NCBI RefSeq assembly: GCF_005938215.1
Contig: NZ_VCPD01000009.1
Coordinates: 57,306-121,305, forward strand
Reading direction: 5' to 3'
DNA from: Ruegeria sediminis
Lineage (GTDB): Bacteria > Pseudomonadota > Alphaproteobacteria > Rhodobacterales > Rhodobacteraceae
Length of the DNA: 64,000 bases
Positions 44,783-53,194 of the stretch are shown in pieces; the first letter of the stretch is position 1; every line of letters begins with the position of its first letter. A program made the position numbers and the translations under genes. The notes below the pieces were generated by a model. The model saw nothing but the letters and a program-made list of their open reading frames with translations. It did not search any database and was not told the origin of the DNA.

Positions 44783-45520
44783 ATGACGTACACCCCCTTT
44801 TTCATTCACGGCGAGGATCGCCCGTCCCGCTGGCTGATCACCTGCGATCACGCGACCAACATGGTTCCGCCCGACATCAACGGCGGCGATCTGGGCCTGC
44901 CGCGCGAGGACATGGAGCGTCATATCGCCTATGACGTGGGTGCCTACGAGGTCTCAAGGCACCTGGGCGAGATCCTGAACGCGCCGGTGATCGCGGCCAA
45001 TTTCTCGCGCCTGGTGATCGACCCGAATCGCGGCGAGGACGATCCGACCATTCTGATGAAGCTCTACGACGGTTCGATCATACCGGGAAACCGGCACGCC
45101 GACGAAGCCGAACGCGAGCGGCGGCTGAACATGTGCTACCGGCCCTATCACGACGCTCTGGCGCGCATGGCGGCCCTGCCCCACGCGGTGATCCTGTCGA
45201 TGCACTCTTTCACCCGCCAATTGCGCGGGCGCGATCCGCGCCCTTGGCATATCGGCGTCCTACATACGGAGGACGAGCGGCTGTCGCGCCCGCTGATCGA
45301 TCGCCTGCGGGCCGAGGACGACCTGTGCGTGGGGGTGAATGAACCTTATGGCGGGCACCTGCCCGGCGATGCCATCGACAAACATTGCACCGCCTACAAT
45401 CGCCCGAACGTGCTGATCGAACTGCGCAACGACCTTATCGCCGACCACGCGGGGCAACGCGCCTGGGCCGAACGTCTGGCGCCGATGCTCGAAAGCGCCT
45501 TGGCGGACAGCGGCATCTGA
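44783..45520 (+). CDS. N-formylglutamate amidohydrolase family protein
   Basis: This is a 245-residue metal-dependent amidohydrolase of the HutG/PF05013 type. It shows LITCDHATNMVPPDI (metal-binding His/Asp), the SRLVIDPNRGEDDPT segment, and the LSMHSFTRQLRGRDPRPWHIGVL core. The C-terminal NVLIELRNDLIADHAGQ is also conserved. In histidine degradation such enzymes release formate from N-formylglutamate, but no hut genes are present here, so the substrate is uncertain. ATG 44783 is the start. It is divergent from pyk over 117 bases. Confidence 0.88.
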   Translation: MTYTPFFIHGEDRPSRWLITCDHATNMVPPDINGGDLGLPREDMERHIAYDVGAYEVSRHLGEILNAPVIAANFSRLVIDPNRGEDDPTILMKLYDGSIIPGNRHADEAERERRLNMCYRPYHDALARMAALPHAVILSMHSFTRQLRGRDPRPWHIGVLHTEDERLSRPLIDRLRAEDDLCVGVNEPYGGHLPGDAIDKHCTAYNRPNVLIELRNDLIADHAGQRAWAERLAPMLESALADSGI

Positions 45521-45653
45521 TCCTGTCGAGCCGTCGCGCCGCATTCTTGGCGGCCGCTGCCCCGGCCTCTTGCGCAGCGGACGTCCGTCGTTTGTTGTAT
45601 CCGGGCGCACGCATTGCTAACTCGGATGCAAGACACTCAGTTGGAGCGACGAC

Positions 45654-45968
45654 ATGGACCAGCAAACCGAAATCGAACTTCAGGCCGCCGCCTTTCGCCG
45701 CCTGCAGAAGCACCTGATGGAGGCCCGCACGGACGTTCAGAACATCGACCTGATGAACCTGGCCGGCTTCTGCCGGAATTGCCTTGCGCGTTGGTATCAG
45801 GAAGCTGCCAACGAAAAAGGCATTGAAATGGGCAAGGACGAGGCGCGCGAGATCTTCTACGGCATGACCATGGACGAGTGGAAGGCCAACTACCAGACCG
45901 AGGCCAGCGCCGAAAAGCAGGCCGAATTCAAGGTCGCGTTCGAGGAGAACGTTCTCAAGAAGGGCTGA
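45654..45968 (+). CDS. DUF1244 family protein
   Basis: This 104-residue soluble helical protein begins MDQQTEIELQAAAFRRLQKHL. It contains the conserved MNLAGFCRNCLARWYQEAANEKGI with a C-x-x-C pair and the DEAREIFYGMTMDEWKANYQ motif that define DUF1244, a family found in alphaproteobacteria and some others, with solved structures but no known function. Its end overlaps the convergent CoA-transferase gene by 14 bases. Confidence 0.9.
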   Translation: MDQQTEIELQAAAFRRLQKHLMEARTDVQNIDLMNLAGFCRNCLARWYQEAANEKGIEMGKDEAREIFYGMTMDEWKANYQTEASAEKQAEFKVAFEENVLKKG

Positions 45969-47145
45969 ACACCACCCCGCGCGCGGCCAGATCGTCGAAT
46001 TCGGCCGCGCCGACGCCCAGTTCCTCGAGTACTGCCCGGCTGTCCGCCCCATGCGCCCGAGGCGCGCTGTCAAGCGTGGGCGCGCCGCGATCGTAGGTGA
46101 ACCCGGCTACGGCAAAGCGGCCGTCCCCCACCTGCTGCACAACCGTCCGCGAGGCGAGTTGCGGCTCGGTCAGCGTTTCGGCCAGCCCCCGCACCCGCGC
46201 GGCAGGGACGTGATGGTCGTTGAGGATTTCCTCCCACTCCGCTGCCGGTCTTGTGCGCATCGCTTCGGCCAACAGCGCCCGATCGCCCGGACGCCGCGCG
46301 GCGATGTCCGCGCGTGGCGTCGATGCGACCTCTTCGGCCACGTCTCCCCGTCCGACAGCCCGCATGAGATTCGCCAACTGCGCGTTTGAATAGGCGCCGA
46401 TCATCAGCGTTCCGTCCGCAGTTTCATAGGTCGCATAGCCCGCCAGGGACGGGTCATGGTTGCCATGCGGTTTGGGCGCCGCTCCGGTCGCCAAGGTGGT
46501 CGCGGTGTGAGAGTTCATCAGCATCAGCGCGCAATCCGCCATCGCCACATCGATCCGCCGCCCCAGCCCGGTCCGCGCCCTGTCGAAAAGCGCCGCGGCG
46601 ATCGCCATGGCGGCCTGCGCGCCGGTTCCGTAGTCGACCATCGCCGGGCCCACCCGCACCGGGTCGCTTCCCGCCTCGCCATTCGCGGCCATAACGCCCG
46701 CAAAAGCCTGGATTACCACGTCATAGGCCGGATCTGCCGCCTTGGGCCCCGAAACTCCGAACCCGCTGATCGCGCAATAGATCAGATCGGGCTTCAGGGC
46801 GGCCAGCCGGTCATAGCCCAGCCCCAGCGCATCGACTGCGCGGGCGGTGTAGTTCTGCACCACCACGTCCGCGGTCGCCACCAGGCGGTTGAAGATCCCA
46901 CGCCCCTCAGGCGATTTCAGGTCCAGCGCCAGCGTCCGCTTGCCGCCGCCTTGGGCCTGAAACGACAAACCCATGCCCTTGGCGTTCAGAGCGGAGTCCG
47001 CCCCTTCTTCCCGCGTCATGTCCGGTCGATCCACCGGTTCGATTTTGATGACCTCGGCGCCCAGTACCGCCAGCTGATAGGCGCAGAACGGCCCCGCAAA
47101 GACATGGGTCAAATCGAGCACGCGCAAGCCTTCGAATGGTCTCAT
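45955..47145 (-). CDS. CaiB/BaiF family III CoA-transferase
   Basis: This 396-residue enzyme moves CoA between carboxylic acids without free CoA. Features are the N-terminal LRVLDLTHVFAGPFCAYQLAVLGAEVIKIE, KRTLALDLKSPEGR, and the catalytic-Asp segment AMVDYGTGAQAAMAIAAAL. The C-terminal VHVP-type stretch (NDHHVPAARVRGLAE) is typical. The substrate is unknown. It could be linked to the divergent LigB-type dioxygenase 191 bases away, but that is only a neighbour. The 3' end overlaps the DUF1244 gene. Confidence 0.93.
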   Translation of the reverse strand: MRPFEGLRVLDLTHVFAGPFCAYQLAVLGAEVIKIEPVDRPDMTREEGADSALNAKGMGLSFQAQGGGKRTLALDLKSPEGRGIFNRLVATADVVVQNYTARAVDALGLGYDRLAALKPDLIYCAISGFGVSGPKAADPAYDVVIQAFAGVMAANGEAGSDPVRVGPAMVDYGTGAQAAMAIAAALFDRARTGLGRRIDVAMADCALMLMNSHTATTLATGAAPKPHGNHDPSLAGYATYETADGTLMIGAYSNAQLANLMRAVGRGDVAEEVASTPRADIAARRPGDRALLAEAMRTRPAAEWEEILNDHHVPAARVRGLAETLTEPQLASRTVVQQVGDGRFAVAGFTYDRGAPTLDSAPRAHGADSRAVLEELGVGAAEFDDLAARGVVFSPS

Positions 47146-47336
47146 CTCGATCTCCTCCTGAACGAAACCTTAGCGCACATGAACAACCAGACTGGGCCGT
47201 TTGCGCCGGATCGCGTCGCATTTGCCAATTCAAGGCGGCAGCGCGCACAAACCTTGTTCGCGATGCGCGATACCGTTTCCAGTTTTGGCGGTCTATTCTG
47301 TCCGGCGAAAACCCGTCCAACTCCTTCGAGGCCGGC

Positions 47337-48137
47337 ATGTCGGAACAATTGCCCACCTACTTCATATCGCATGGCGGCGGCCCGTGGCCCTGGCTGCCGC
47401 AGATGCGGCGCCGGTTCGCCGCGCTGGAAACCTCTCTGGCGAGGATGCCGGAAGAGATCGGCCGGCGCCCCTCAGCGGTCCTGATGATCTCGGGACATTG
47501 GGAGGAAAGCGATGCCTACGCGGTCATGTCCTCGGCCCGCCCACCGATGGTCTACGACTATTCCGGCTTTCCCCCGGAAACCTACGAAATCACCTACCCT
47601 GCTCCCGGCGCGCCCGATTTGGCGCAACGGACCGCCACGTTGATCGCGGACGCCGGGTTGCCCGCCCGGCTGGATGCGGAACAGGGTTTCGATCACGGCA
47701 CCTTCGCCCCTATGGCGGTGATCTATCCGGATGCGGACATGCCGACCTTCCAGGTCTCGCTGCGCAGCCACTACGATCCGGCCGAGCACCTGGCCCTGGG
47801 CCGCGCACTGGCGCCACTCCGACAAGAGGGCGTTCTGATCGTGGGGTCGGGCCTCAGCTATCACAATCTGCGCCTGATGGGGCGTGAGGGCGAGGTGCCC
47901 TCGGCAGAGTTCGACGCCTGGCTGGATGCCACCCTGTCGCTGGAACCGCAGGCGCGAAACAAGGCTCTGCTCGAATGGGAATCCGCGCCCTATGCGCGCG
48001 TCTGCCACGCGCAGGAGGACCACCTGGTGCCGCTTTTCGTGGCGGTGGGGGCTGCCGACGACGCCCCTGCCACGAGGGTCTACCACGAAACCCAGTTCTT
48101 CGGCGCCTTGACCGCCTCGAGCTACCGGTTCGGCTGA
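47337..48137 (+). CDS. LigB-type extradiol dioxygenase (DODA-like)
   Basis: This is a 266-residue non-heme iron dioxygenase of the class III/LigB superfamily, the group that includes plant DODA and bacterial YgiD. Metal ligands appear at H12 (FISHGGGPW) and H54 (ISGHWEES), with the catalytic H120 (GFDHGTFAPM) and an ending HETQFFGALTASSY. Probable substrates are catechols such as DOPA or caffeate. The natural one is unknown. ATG 47337 gives the family N-terminus. It is divergent from the CoA-transferase gene and convergent with the dat gene. Confidence 0.92.
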   Translation: MSEQLPTYFISHGGGPWPWLPQMRRRFAALETSLARMPEEIGRRPSAVLMISGHWEESDAYAVMSSARPPMVYDYSGFPPETYEITYPAPGAPDLAQRTATLIADAGLPARLDAEQGFDHGTFAPMAVIYPDADMPTFQVSLRSHYDPAEHLALGRALAPLRQEGVLIVGSGLSYHNLRLMGREGEVPSAEFDAWLDATLSLEPQARNKALLEWESAPYARVCHAQEDHLVPLFVAVGAADDAPATRVYHETQFFGALTASSYRFG

Positions 48138-48154
48138 TCCGCCGGCTGTGACCG

Positions 48155-49015
48155 TCAGATCGCTGTCTTGCGGCTTTCGTCCAGATAGATCTCGCGTAGG
48201 CGCTTCGCGATCGGCCCCGGCGTTCCGTCGCCAAGCTGCACGCCGTCGATCTCGACCACCGGCATCACGAAAGCGCTGGCGGATGTGGTGAAAGCCTCAT
48301 CCGCTTCCCTCGCCTCGTCGATGGTGAACAGGCGCTCTTCGACCTCCATCTGCGCTTCCGCGGCCAGGCGCAGAACCGCCTTGCGGGTGATGCCGTGCAG
48401 GATGTCGTTGGACAATGGTCGGGTGACGATCTTGCCGTTCTTGACGAAATACGCGTTGTTCGAGGTCCCTTCGGTCACATACCCGTCCTCGACCATCCAC
48501 GCGTCGTCGCAACCCGCTGCCTTGGCCATCATCTTGCCCATCGAAGGGTACAACAACTGGGTGGTCTTGATGTCGCGGCGGCCCCACCGGATATCCGCGA
48601 TCGAGATGATGCGGGCGCCCTTCCTCGCGGCCGGATTGTCGGCAAGACTGGGTTTGTCCTGGGTGAAAAGCACGAGGGTCGGCCTGACATCTTCGGCAGG
48701 AAACGCGAAATCCCGGTCCCCGTCCGACCCCCGGGTGACCTGCAGATAGACCAGCCCTTCGTCGATGCCGTTGCGCCGGACCAGTTCGCGGTGGATCTCG
48801 AGCAATTCGGTCTCGCTGCAAGGCTGCTGCATGTCGAGCTCGGACAGCGAGCGGGCCAGCCGCACCGCGTGACCGTGGAAGTCGATCAGCTTGCCGTCCA
48901 GCACGCTGGTCACCTCGTAAACGGCGTCCGCCATAAGGAAGCCACGGTCGAAAATCGAAACCTTGGCTTCGGTCTCGGGCAGGTATTCGCCATTCACGTA
49001 AACGGTGCGGGTCAT
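48155..49015 (-). CDS. dat: D-amino-acid transaminase, class IV PLP
   Basis: This enzyme exchanges amino groups between D-amino acids and 2-oxo acids, for example D-alanine/2-oxoglutarate to D-glutamate/pyruvate. The 286-residue fold-type IV protein has the PLP lysine K150 (RRDIKTTQLL), E182 (VTEGTSNN), and RGFLMADAVYEVTSV at the N-terminus. ATG 49015 follows gaggagac. It is the last gene of the apparent dgcN-dgcA-dat operon, with a 10-base gap to dgcA. The context fits D-glutamate turnover. Confidence 0.92.
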   Translation of the reverse strand: MTRTVYVNGEYLPETEAKVSIFDRGFLMADAVYEVTSVLDGKLIDFHGHAVRLARSLSELDMQQPCSETELLEIHRELVRRNGIDEGLVYLQVTRGSDGDRDFAFPAEDVRPTLVLFTQDKPSLADNPAARKGARIISIADIRWGRRDIKTTQLLYPSMGKMMAKAAGCDDAWMVEDGYVTEGTSNNAYFVKNGKIVTRPLSNDILHGITRKAVLRLAAEAQMEVEERLFTIDEAREADEAFTTSASAFVMPVVEIDGVQLGDGTPGPIAKRLREIYLDESRKTAI

Positions 49016-49025
49016 GTTCGTCTCC

Positions 49026-49991
49026 TCAGCCCCAGAGCGCCGCCGCGGGCGGATGAACTCCGGCTTCGTCAAATATCAGCGGGGTGTCGCGGTCTTCGGC
49101 CAAGAGAAGCGGCCCGTCAAGGTCCGTCACCATCGCACCCTGCGCCAGCAGTGTCGCAGGCGCCATGGCCAGCGAGGATCCGACCATGCACCCCACCATG
49201 ATCCCGTAGCCCTGGCTCAGCGCCGCCTCGCGCAGCCTGAGCGCCTCCGTCAGGCCGCCGGTCTTGTCCAGCTTTATGTTGATGACGTCGTACTTGCCTT
49301 TCAGCGCAGGCAGGCTGGCGCGGTCGTGGCAGGATTCGTCGGCGCAAACCGGAACGGGGCGTTCCATGCCGATCAGTGCCTCGTCCTCGCCGGCGGGCAA
49401 GGGCTGTTCGACCAGCGCAACGCCCAACCGAAGCAGGTGCGGTGCCAGATCGGCGTAGACTTCGGCAGACCAGCCTTCATTTGCATCGACGATGATTCTG
49501 ACCTTCGGCGCGCCCGAACGCACCGCCTCCAGACGCGGCATGTCGTCGGGTGTTCCCAGCTTGATCTTCAGGACGGGCCTGTGCGCGTTCTTCGCCGCCT
49601 GTTCACGCATGGCCTCCGGAGTGTCCAGCGACAGCGTATAAGCCGTGATCTCGGGCCGCGGTTCGGGCAGCCCTGCCATGTCCCAGACCCGCTTTCCGGC
49701 GCGCTTGGCCTCGAGATCCCAAAGCGCGCAATCCACCGCGTTGCGCGCCGCGCCCGCAGGCAGAAGGTCCATCAGCGCCTCGCGGTCGAAACGCTCGGGC
49801 AGCCCGGAAATCTCGGCCTCGACCGACCCGAGCGTCTCGCCATAGCGGGCATAAGGCACACATTCACCCCAGCCGTGATGCGCCCCGTCCGTGATCCGGG
49901 CCGTCAACACCTTGGCTTCGGTCCGCGACCCGCGCGAGATGGTGAACACCTGCGCCAGCCGAAACACGTCACGAGTGACCTCGATCTTCAC
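49026..49991 (-). CDS. dgcA: DgcA, N-acetyl-D-glutamate racemase (enolase superfamily)
   Basis: This is an enolase-superfamily racemase of 321 residues, annotated in many genomes as L-Ala-D/L-Glu epimerase. Catalytic bases K142/K144 (LKIKLG) and K240 (NIKLDKTGG) and metal ligands D169 (IVDANEG), E195 (LVEQPL) and D218 (CADES) are in place. Work on Pseudoalteromonas shows such DgcA acts with DgcN to convert D-glutamate via N-acetyl-D-glutamate. The tight linkage to a dgcN homologue favours this role over cell-wall peptide epimerisation. The gap to dgcN is 76 bases. Confidence 0.9.
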   Translation of the reverse strand: MKIEVTRDVFRLAQVFTISRGSRTEAKVLTARITDGAHHGWGECVPYARYGETLGSVEAEISGLPERFDREALMDLLPAGAARNAVDCALWDLEAKRAGKRVWDMAGLPEPRPEITAYTLSLDTPEAMREQAAKNAHRPVLKIKLGTPDDMPRLEAVRSGAPKVRIIVDANEGWSAEVYADLAPHLLRLGVALVEQPLPAGEDEALIGMERPVPVCADESCHDRASLPALKGKYDVINIKLDKTGGLTEALRLREAALSQGYGIMVGCMVGSSLAMAPATLLAQGAMVTDLDGPLLLAEDRDTPLIFDEAGVHPPAAALWG

Positions 49992-49998
49992 GCGACCG

Positions 49999-50036
49999 CT
50001 CCTTCATCTTTTCCCAAATACTCCCGCCGGAGGCAT
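49999..50036. repeat. possible dispersed roseobacter intergenic repeat
   Basis: The dgcN-dgcA gap carries cttttcccaaatactcccgccggaggcat. Read on the minus strand it starts CTCCGGCGGGAGTATTTGGG. From memory this sequence is common in Rhodobacterales intergenic DNA. It appears only once in this window, so the claim rests on recollection. Confidence 0.5.
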
Positions 50037-50067
50037 CCCCAAGCGGGCAGTCGGCGCCACGGTTGGA

Positions 50068-51069
50068 TCACATCGCCGCCAGCGCGTCCACCAGCTTGCC
50101 TGACCCGAAGCGGAACGGGTCGGTCGCGGGCAGGCCCATGTCGGCCTCAACCCGCGCGAGATAGGCCATTGCCTCGTCCTCGGGCATATGCTGGGTGTTC
50201 ACCGACACGCCAACCACCTTGCAGTCTGGGTTCGCGACATGCGCCATCTGCAGCGCGGTGTCGCGCAGCACGTCGAGCGACGGCAACGTGTAGCCCGGCA
50301 GGCCGCGCATGTGCGAGCGGGTAGGTTCGTGGCAGAGGATCAGCGCGTCAGGCTGGCCACCATGGATCAGCGCCAGGGTCACGCCCGAGAACGAAACGTG
50401 GAACAGCGAGCCCTGCCCTTCGATCAGGTCCCAGTGGTCCGCGTCATTGTCGGGCGTGAGCCATTCGATCGAACCGGCCATGAAATCGGCGACGACCGCA
50501 TCGAGCGGAACGCCATCTCCGGTGATCAGGATGCCGGTCTGCCCGGTGGCGCGGAACGTCGACTTCATGCCGCGCGCGCGCATCTCGGCATCCATCGCCA
50601 TCGCGGTATACATCTTGCCCACCGAACAGTCGGTCCCGACCGCCAGGCACCGCTTGCCCTTGCGCCTGACCCCGTTGGCGATCGGATAATCCACCACCGG
50701 AACGCGCACGTCATGCAGCGTGCGCCCCGTCGCTTCGGCCACGGCGACCAGATCCGGTTCATCGCGCAGCAGGTTGTGAAGGCCTGAGGCCAGGTCAAAG
50801 CCCTCTTCCAAGGCCATGACCAGCACCTTCTTCCATTCCTGGCTGATCACACCGCCGCGGTTCGCCACGCCGATCACAAGTGTCTTGGCGCCGGCCTCGC
50901 GGGCTTCGACCAGGTCCATGTCCTTGAGACCCAGATCCGCCTTGCAACCGTCCATGCGGTACTGACCCACGGCATTCTCCGGGCGCCAGTCCTTGATGCC
51001 CTGGGCAACCTTGGCCGCCAATTGGTCGGGCGCATCGCCCAAAAACAGCAGATACGGTGTCTCGATCAT
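50068..51069 (-). CDS. dgcN: DgcN, D-glutamate N-acetyltransferase (DUF1611 family)
   Basis: This 333-residue protein of the DUF1611 group, shown elsewhere to acetylate D-glutamate so that DgcA can racemise it, has a P-loop-like NTPase fold (GTDCSVGKMYTAMAM, about 183-197). Conserved segments include GVANRGGVISQEW, LIEGQGSLFHVSFSG, and LCHEPTRSHMRG. ATG 51069 gives MIETPYLLFLGDAPDQ. It heads a minus-strand operon with dgcA and dat and is divergent from mcl1. No dedicated regulator gene lies alongside. Confidence 0.92.
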   Translation of the reverse strand: MIETPYLLFLGDAPDQLAAKVAQGIKDWRPENAVGQYRMDGCKADLGLKDMDLVEAREAGAKTLVIGVANRGGVISQEWKKVLVMALEEGFDLASGLHNLLRDEPDLVAVAEATGRTLHDVRVPVVDYPIANGVRRKGKRCLAVGTDCSVGKMYTAMAMDAEMRARGMKSTFRATGQTGILITGDGVPLDAVVADFMAGSIEWLTPDNDADHWDLIEGQGSLFHVSFSGVTLALIHGGQPDALILCHEPTRSHMRGLPGYTLPSLDVLRDTALQMAHVANPDCKVVGVSVNTQHMPEDEAMAYLARVEADMGLPATDPFRFGSGKLVDALAAM

Positions 51070-51258
51070 TGCGGTGCACTCCTTTGATTCCGGCATAAAC
51101 TAATGAACCGGCGCTACGAGCGTTTCGCTTTTTTCCCGAAGCACGCACATTGCCACGGGAAAATATTGCGCCGTTGAACAATGCCACGCAAAATCCTTCG
51201 ACGCCTTCTCGGGGAACGATCCATTGTCGGCTCTCCTCATCCATCTTTCGGCGATTGC

Positions 51259-51309
51259 TGCAATTGCAATGCTGCGTGCGCACAAAGATGCTTGCGCCGC
51301 TTCGCGCAA
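51259..51309. promoter_or_regulatory. candidate operators in the dgcN-mcl1 divergent region
   Basis: A 10-bp palindrome TGCAATTGCA (51259-51268) and an inverted repeat TTGCGC-N6-GCGCAA (51292-51297 with 51304-51309) lie 57-107 bases before the mcl1 start. The TTGC/GCAA theme resembles sites of short-chain-acyl-CoA regulators (PccR/RamB type), which is suggestive only. The whole gap is 296 bases and holds no supported gene. Confidence 0.4.
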
Positions 51310-51365
51310 TTTAATACCCCATTCAGGAAGAAAATCGCAATTTCCTTGCCCGCGAGAGGACCAAC

Positions 51366-52328
51366 ATGAGCTTCCGTATCCAGCCCGCCGCCCCCGCACG
51401 CCCCAATCGCTGCCAACTGTTCGGCCCCGGATCGAACCCCAAGCTGTTTCCCAAGATGGCTGCCTCGGCGGCGGACGTGATCAATCTCGACCTCGAGGAT
51501 TCCGTCGCCCCCACGGACAAGGAAGTTGCCCGCGCCAACGTGATCGAGGCGCTGAACACCGTCGACTGGGGCAACAAATACATGTCGGTTCGGATCAACG
51601 GGCTCGACACGCCCTATTGGTACCGCGACGTGGTGGACGTGCTGGAGCAGGCCGGAGACCGGCTGGACCAGATCATGATCCCCAAGGTGGGCTGCGCGGC
51701 CGACGTCTATGCCGTCGATGCGCTGGTCACCGCCATCGAACGCGCCAAGGGCCGCGCCAAGCCGATCTCGCTTGAAGTGATCATCGAATCCGCTGCGGGC
51801 ATCGCGCATGTCGAGGAAATCGCCGCCTCGTCTCCGCGCCTGCAGGCGATGAGCCTGGGTGCCGCGGATTTCGCCGCCTCGATGGGAATGCAGACCACCG
51901 GCATCGGCGGGACGCAGGAAAACTATTACATGCTGCACGAAGGCGCCAAACACTGGTCGGATCCATGGCACTGGGCGCAGGCCGCCATCGTCGCCGCCTG
52001 CCGCACGCACGGCGTGCTGCCTGTGGACGGGCCGTTCGGTGACTTTTCCGATGACGACGGTTTCATCGCGCAGGCCGAACGCTCGGCCACCTTGGGCATG
52101 GTCGGCAAATGGGCGATCCATCCAAAACAGATCGCGCTGGCCAATCAGGTGTTCACCCCGTCGGACCAGGCCGTGTCCGAGGCGCGGGAGATCCTCGCCG
52201 CCATGGAACAGGCCAAGGCCAAGGGCGAAGGCGCGACGGTCTACAAGGGCCGCCTGGTGGACATAGCCTCGATCAAGCAGGCGGAAGTGATCGTGAAACA
52301 GGCCGAACTGATCGCAGCGAACGGCTGA
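51366..52328 (+). CDS. mcl1: L-malyl-CoA/beta-methylmalyl-CoA lyase
   Basis: This is a CitE-like lyase of 320 residues that cleaves beta-methylmalyl-CoA to propionyl-CoA and glyoxylate, or L-malyl-CoA to acetyl-CoA and glyoxylate, in the ethylmalonyl-CoA and related pathways. The sequence closely recalls Rhodobacter Mcl1: RPNRCQLFGPGS, ADVINLDLEDSV, EVIIESAAGIAHVEEIAA (Mg-binding Glu), GAADFAASMGMQTTGIGG, and WAIHPKQIALAN. The start follows a gagagga site. It is monocistronic, with a terminator directly downstream. The implied physiology is acetate/C2 assimilation. Confidence 0.95.
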   Translation: MSFRIQPAAPARPNRCQLFGPGSNPKLFPKMAASAADVINLDLEDSVAPTDKEVARANVIEALNTVDWGNKYMSVRINGLDTPYWYRDVVDVLEQAGDRLDQIMIPKVGCAADVYAVDALVTAIERAKGRAKPISLEVIIESAAGIAHVEEIAASSPRLQAMSLGAADFAASMGMQTTGIGGTQENYYMLHEGAKHWSDPWHWAQAAIVAACRTHGVLPVDGPFGDFSDDDGFIAQAERSATLGMVGKWAIHPKQIALANQVFTPSDQAVSEAREILAAMEQAKAKGEGATVYKGRLVDIASIKQAEVIVKQAELIAANG

Positions 52329-52343
52329 AGGCCGATCAACGCA

Positions 52344-52367
52344 AAACGGGGCCTGCCGGCCCCGTTT
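52344..52367. terminator. bidirectional terminator after mcl1
   Basis: A perfect 10-bp stem (aaacggggcc 52344-52353 with 52358-52367) and loop TGCC lie between convergent genes. Short T-runs lie at both ends. Confidence 0.82.
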
Positions 52368-52386
52368 CGCCAGGCGACGAACCCGC

Positions 52387-52968
52387 TCAGTGCGAGAAGA
52401 CGTTGTTCGGGACCCAACTCATCTTGCCGCCCTTCTTGCCCCATTTCATCATCAGGCAAGAGGTACTGTATTTCTGGAAATAGACGATGCGCAGATCGTA
52501 CCAGCCGGCTTGCGGAACCTCGACCTCGACACGCTGGTTCGCATCGCAGGGTTGGCGCGCGGCGAAGTAGCCGACCTGCTGGCCGCCGATACGCGCGTCG
52601 ATCCCGTCATTCGACCAGGTTTCCAACTCGTAGATGCCCGGAGCGTCGAAGCGGATGTATCCCCTGATGTCGGCCGCCACGTTGAAAGCCTTGTTGAAGG
52701 TCAACACGGGATCGCCCTCGTTGGTGTCGCGGTAGTCGAGACCGCGCAGCGGCCGACCGGGTTTCGCGCCCCCGATCATCTGCTTGGCCGCATCGATCGA
52801 CTGGATCTTGGAAGGCGGATCACCGCCCCAGGCATATTTCACCGCGAGCCCGGCCCTGGCGCCGGAAGGCTGCGGGCTCGCCGGTTTCAGCTTCAGCGGT
52901 GCGGCCCAGGCTGCCGAGGCCAGAACCACCGCAAGAGCCGCGACCACTCCCGTTCGGATGAGTTTCAT
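52387..52968 (-). CDS. secreted PA14-like domain protein
   Basis: This is a 193-residue exported protein. The signal peptide (MKLIRTGVVAALAVVLASAAWA) is followed by a mature part that resembles a PA14/carbohydrate-binding beta-sandwich: IRGYIRFDAPGIYELETWSNDGIDARIGGQQV (read in pieces, about 103-134) and VPQAGWYDLRIVYFQ. Two Cys residues could form a disulfide. The function is unknown, perhaps cell-surface sugar binding. ATG 52968 is used because gggag lies six bases upstream; ATG 52974 touches it. Confidence 0.78.
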   Translation of the reverse strand: MKLIRTGVVAALAVVLASAAWAAPLKLKPASPQPSGARAGLAVKYAWGGDPPSKIQSIDAAKQMIGGAKPGRPLRGLDYRDTNEGDPVLTFNKAFNVAADIRGYIRFDAPGIYELETWSNDGIDARIGGQQVGYFAARQPCDANQRVEVEVPQAGWYDLRIVYFQKYSTSCLMMKWGKKGGKMSWVPNNVFSH

Positions 52969-53194
52969 GTTCATCTCCCAATTGCTTGCGTCACTGTCGG
53001 CTCGTGCAAAACCACTGTAAAGTATCCGTAATCAGCCTAGGCCTCAAATTTCCGTGCGGCAAGCCTGCGGCCCGCCACGAATTCGTACGCTGCGCCGCCA
53101 GTTGGCTTCCTTTCCTTGCCCTGAACGCCATGCCGAGTTGCATCTGAAGCAGCCTGCGTTCATATAGCGGAGAAATTCCGCGTTGAGAGGCGTC

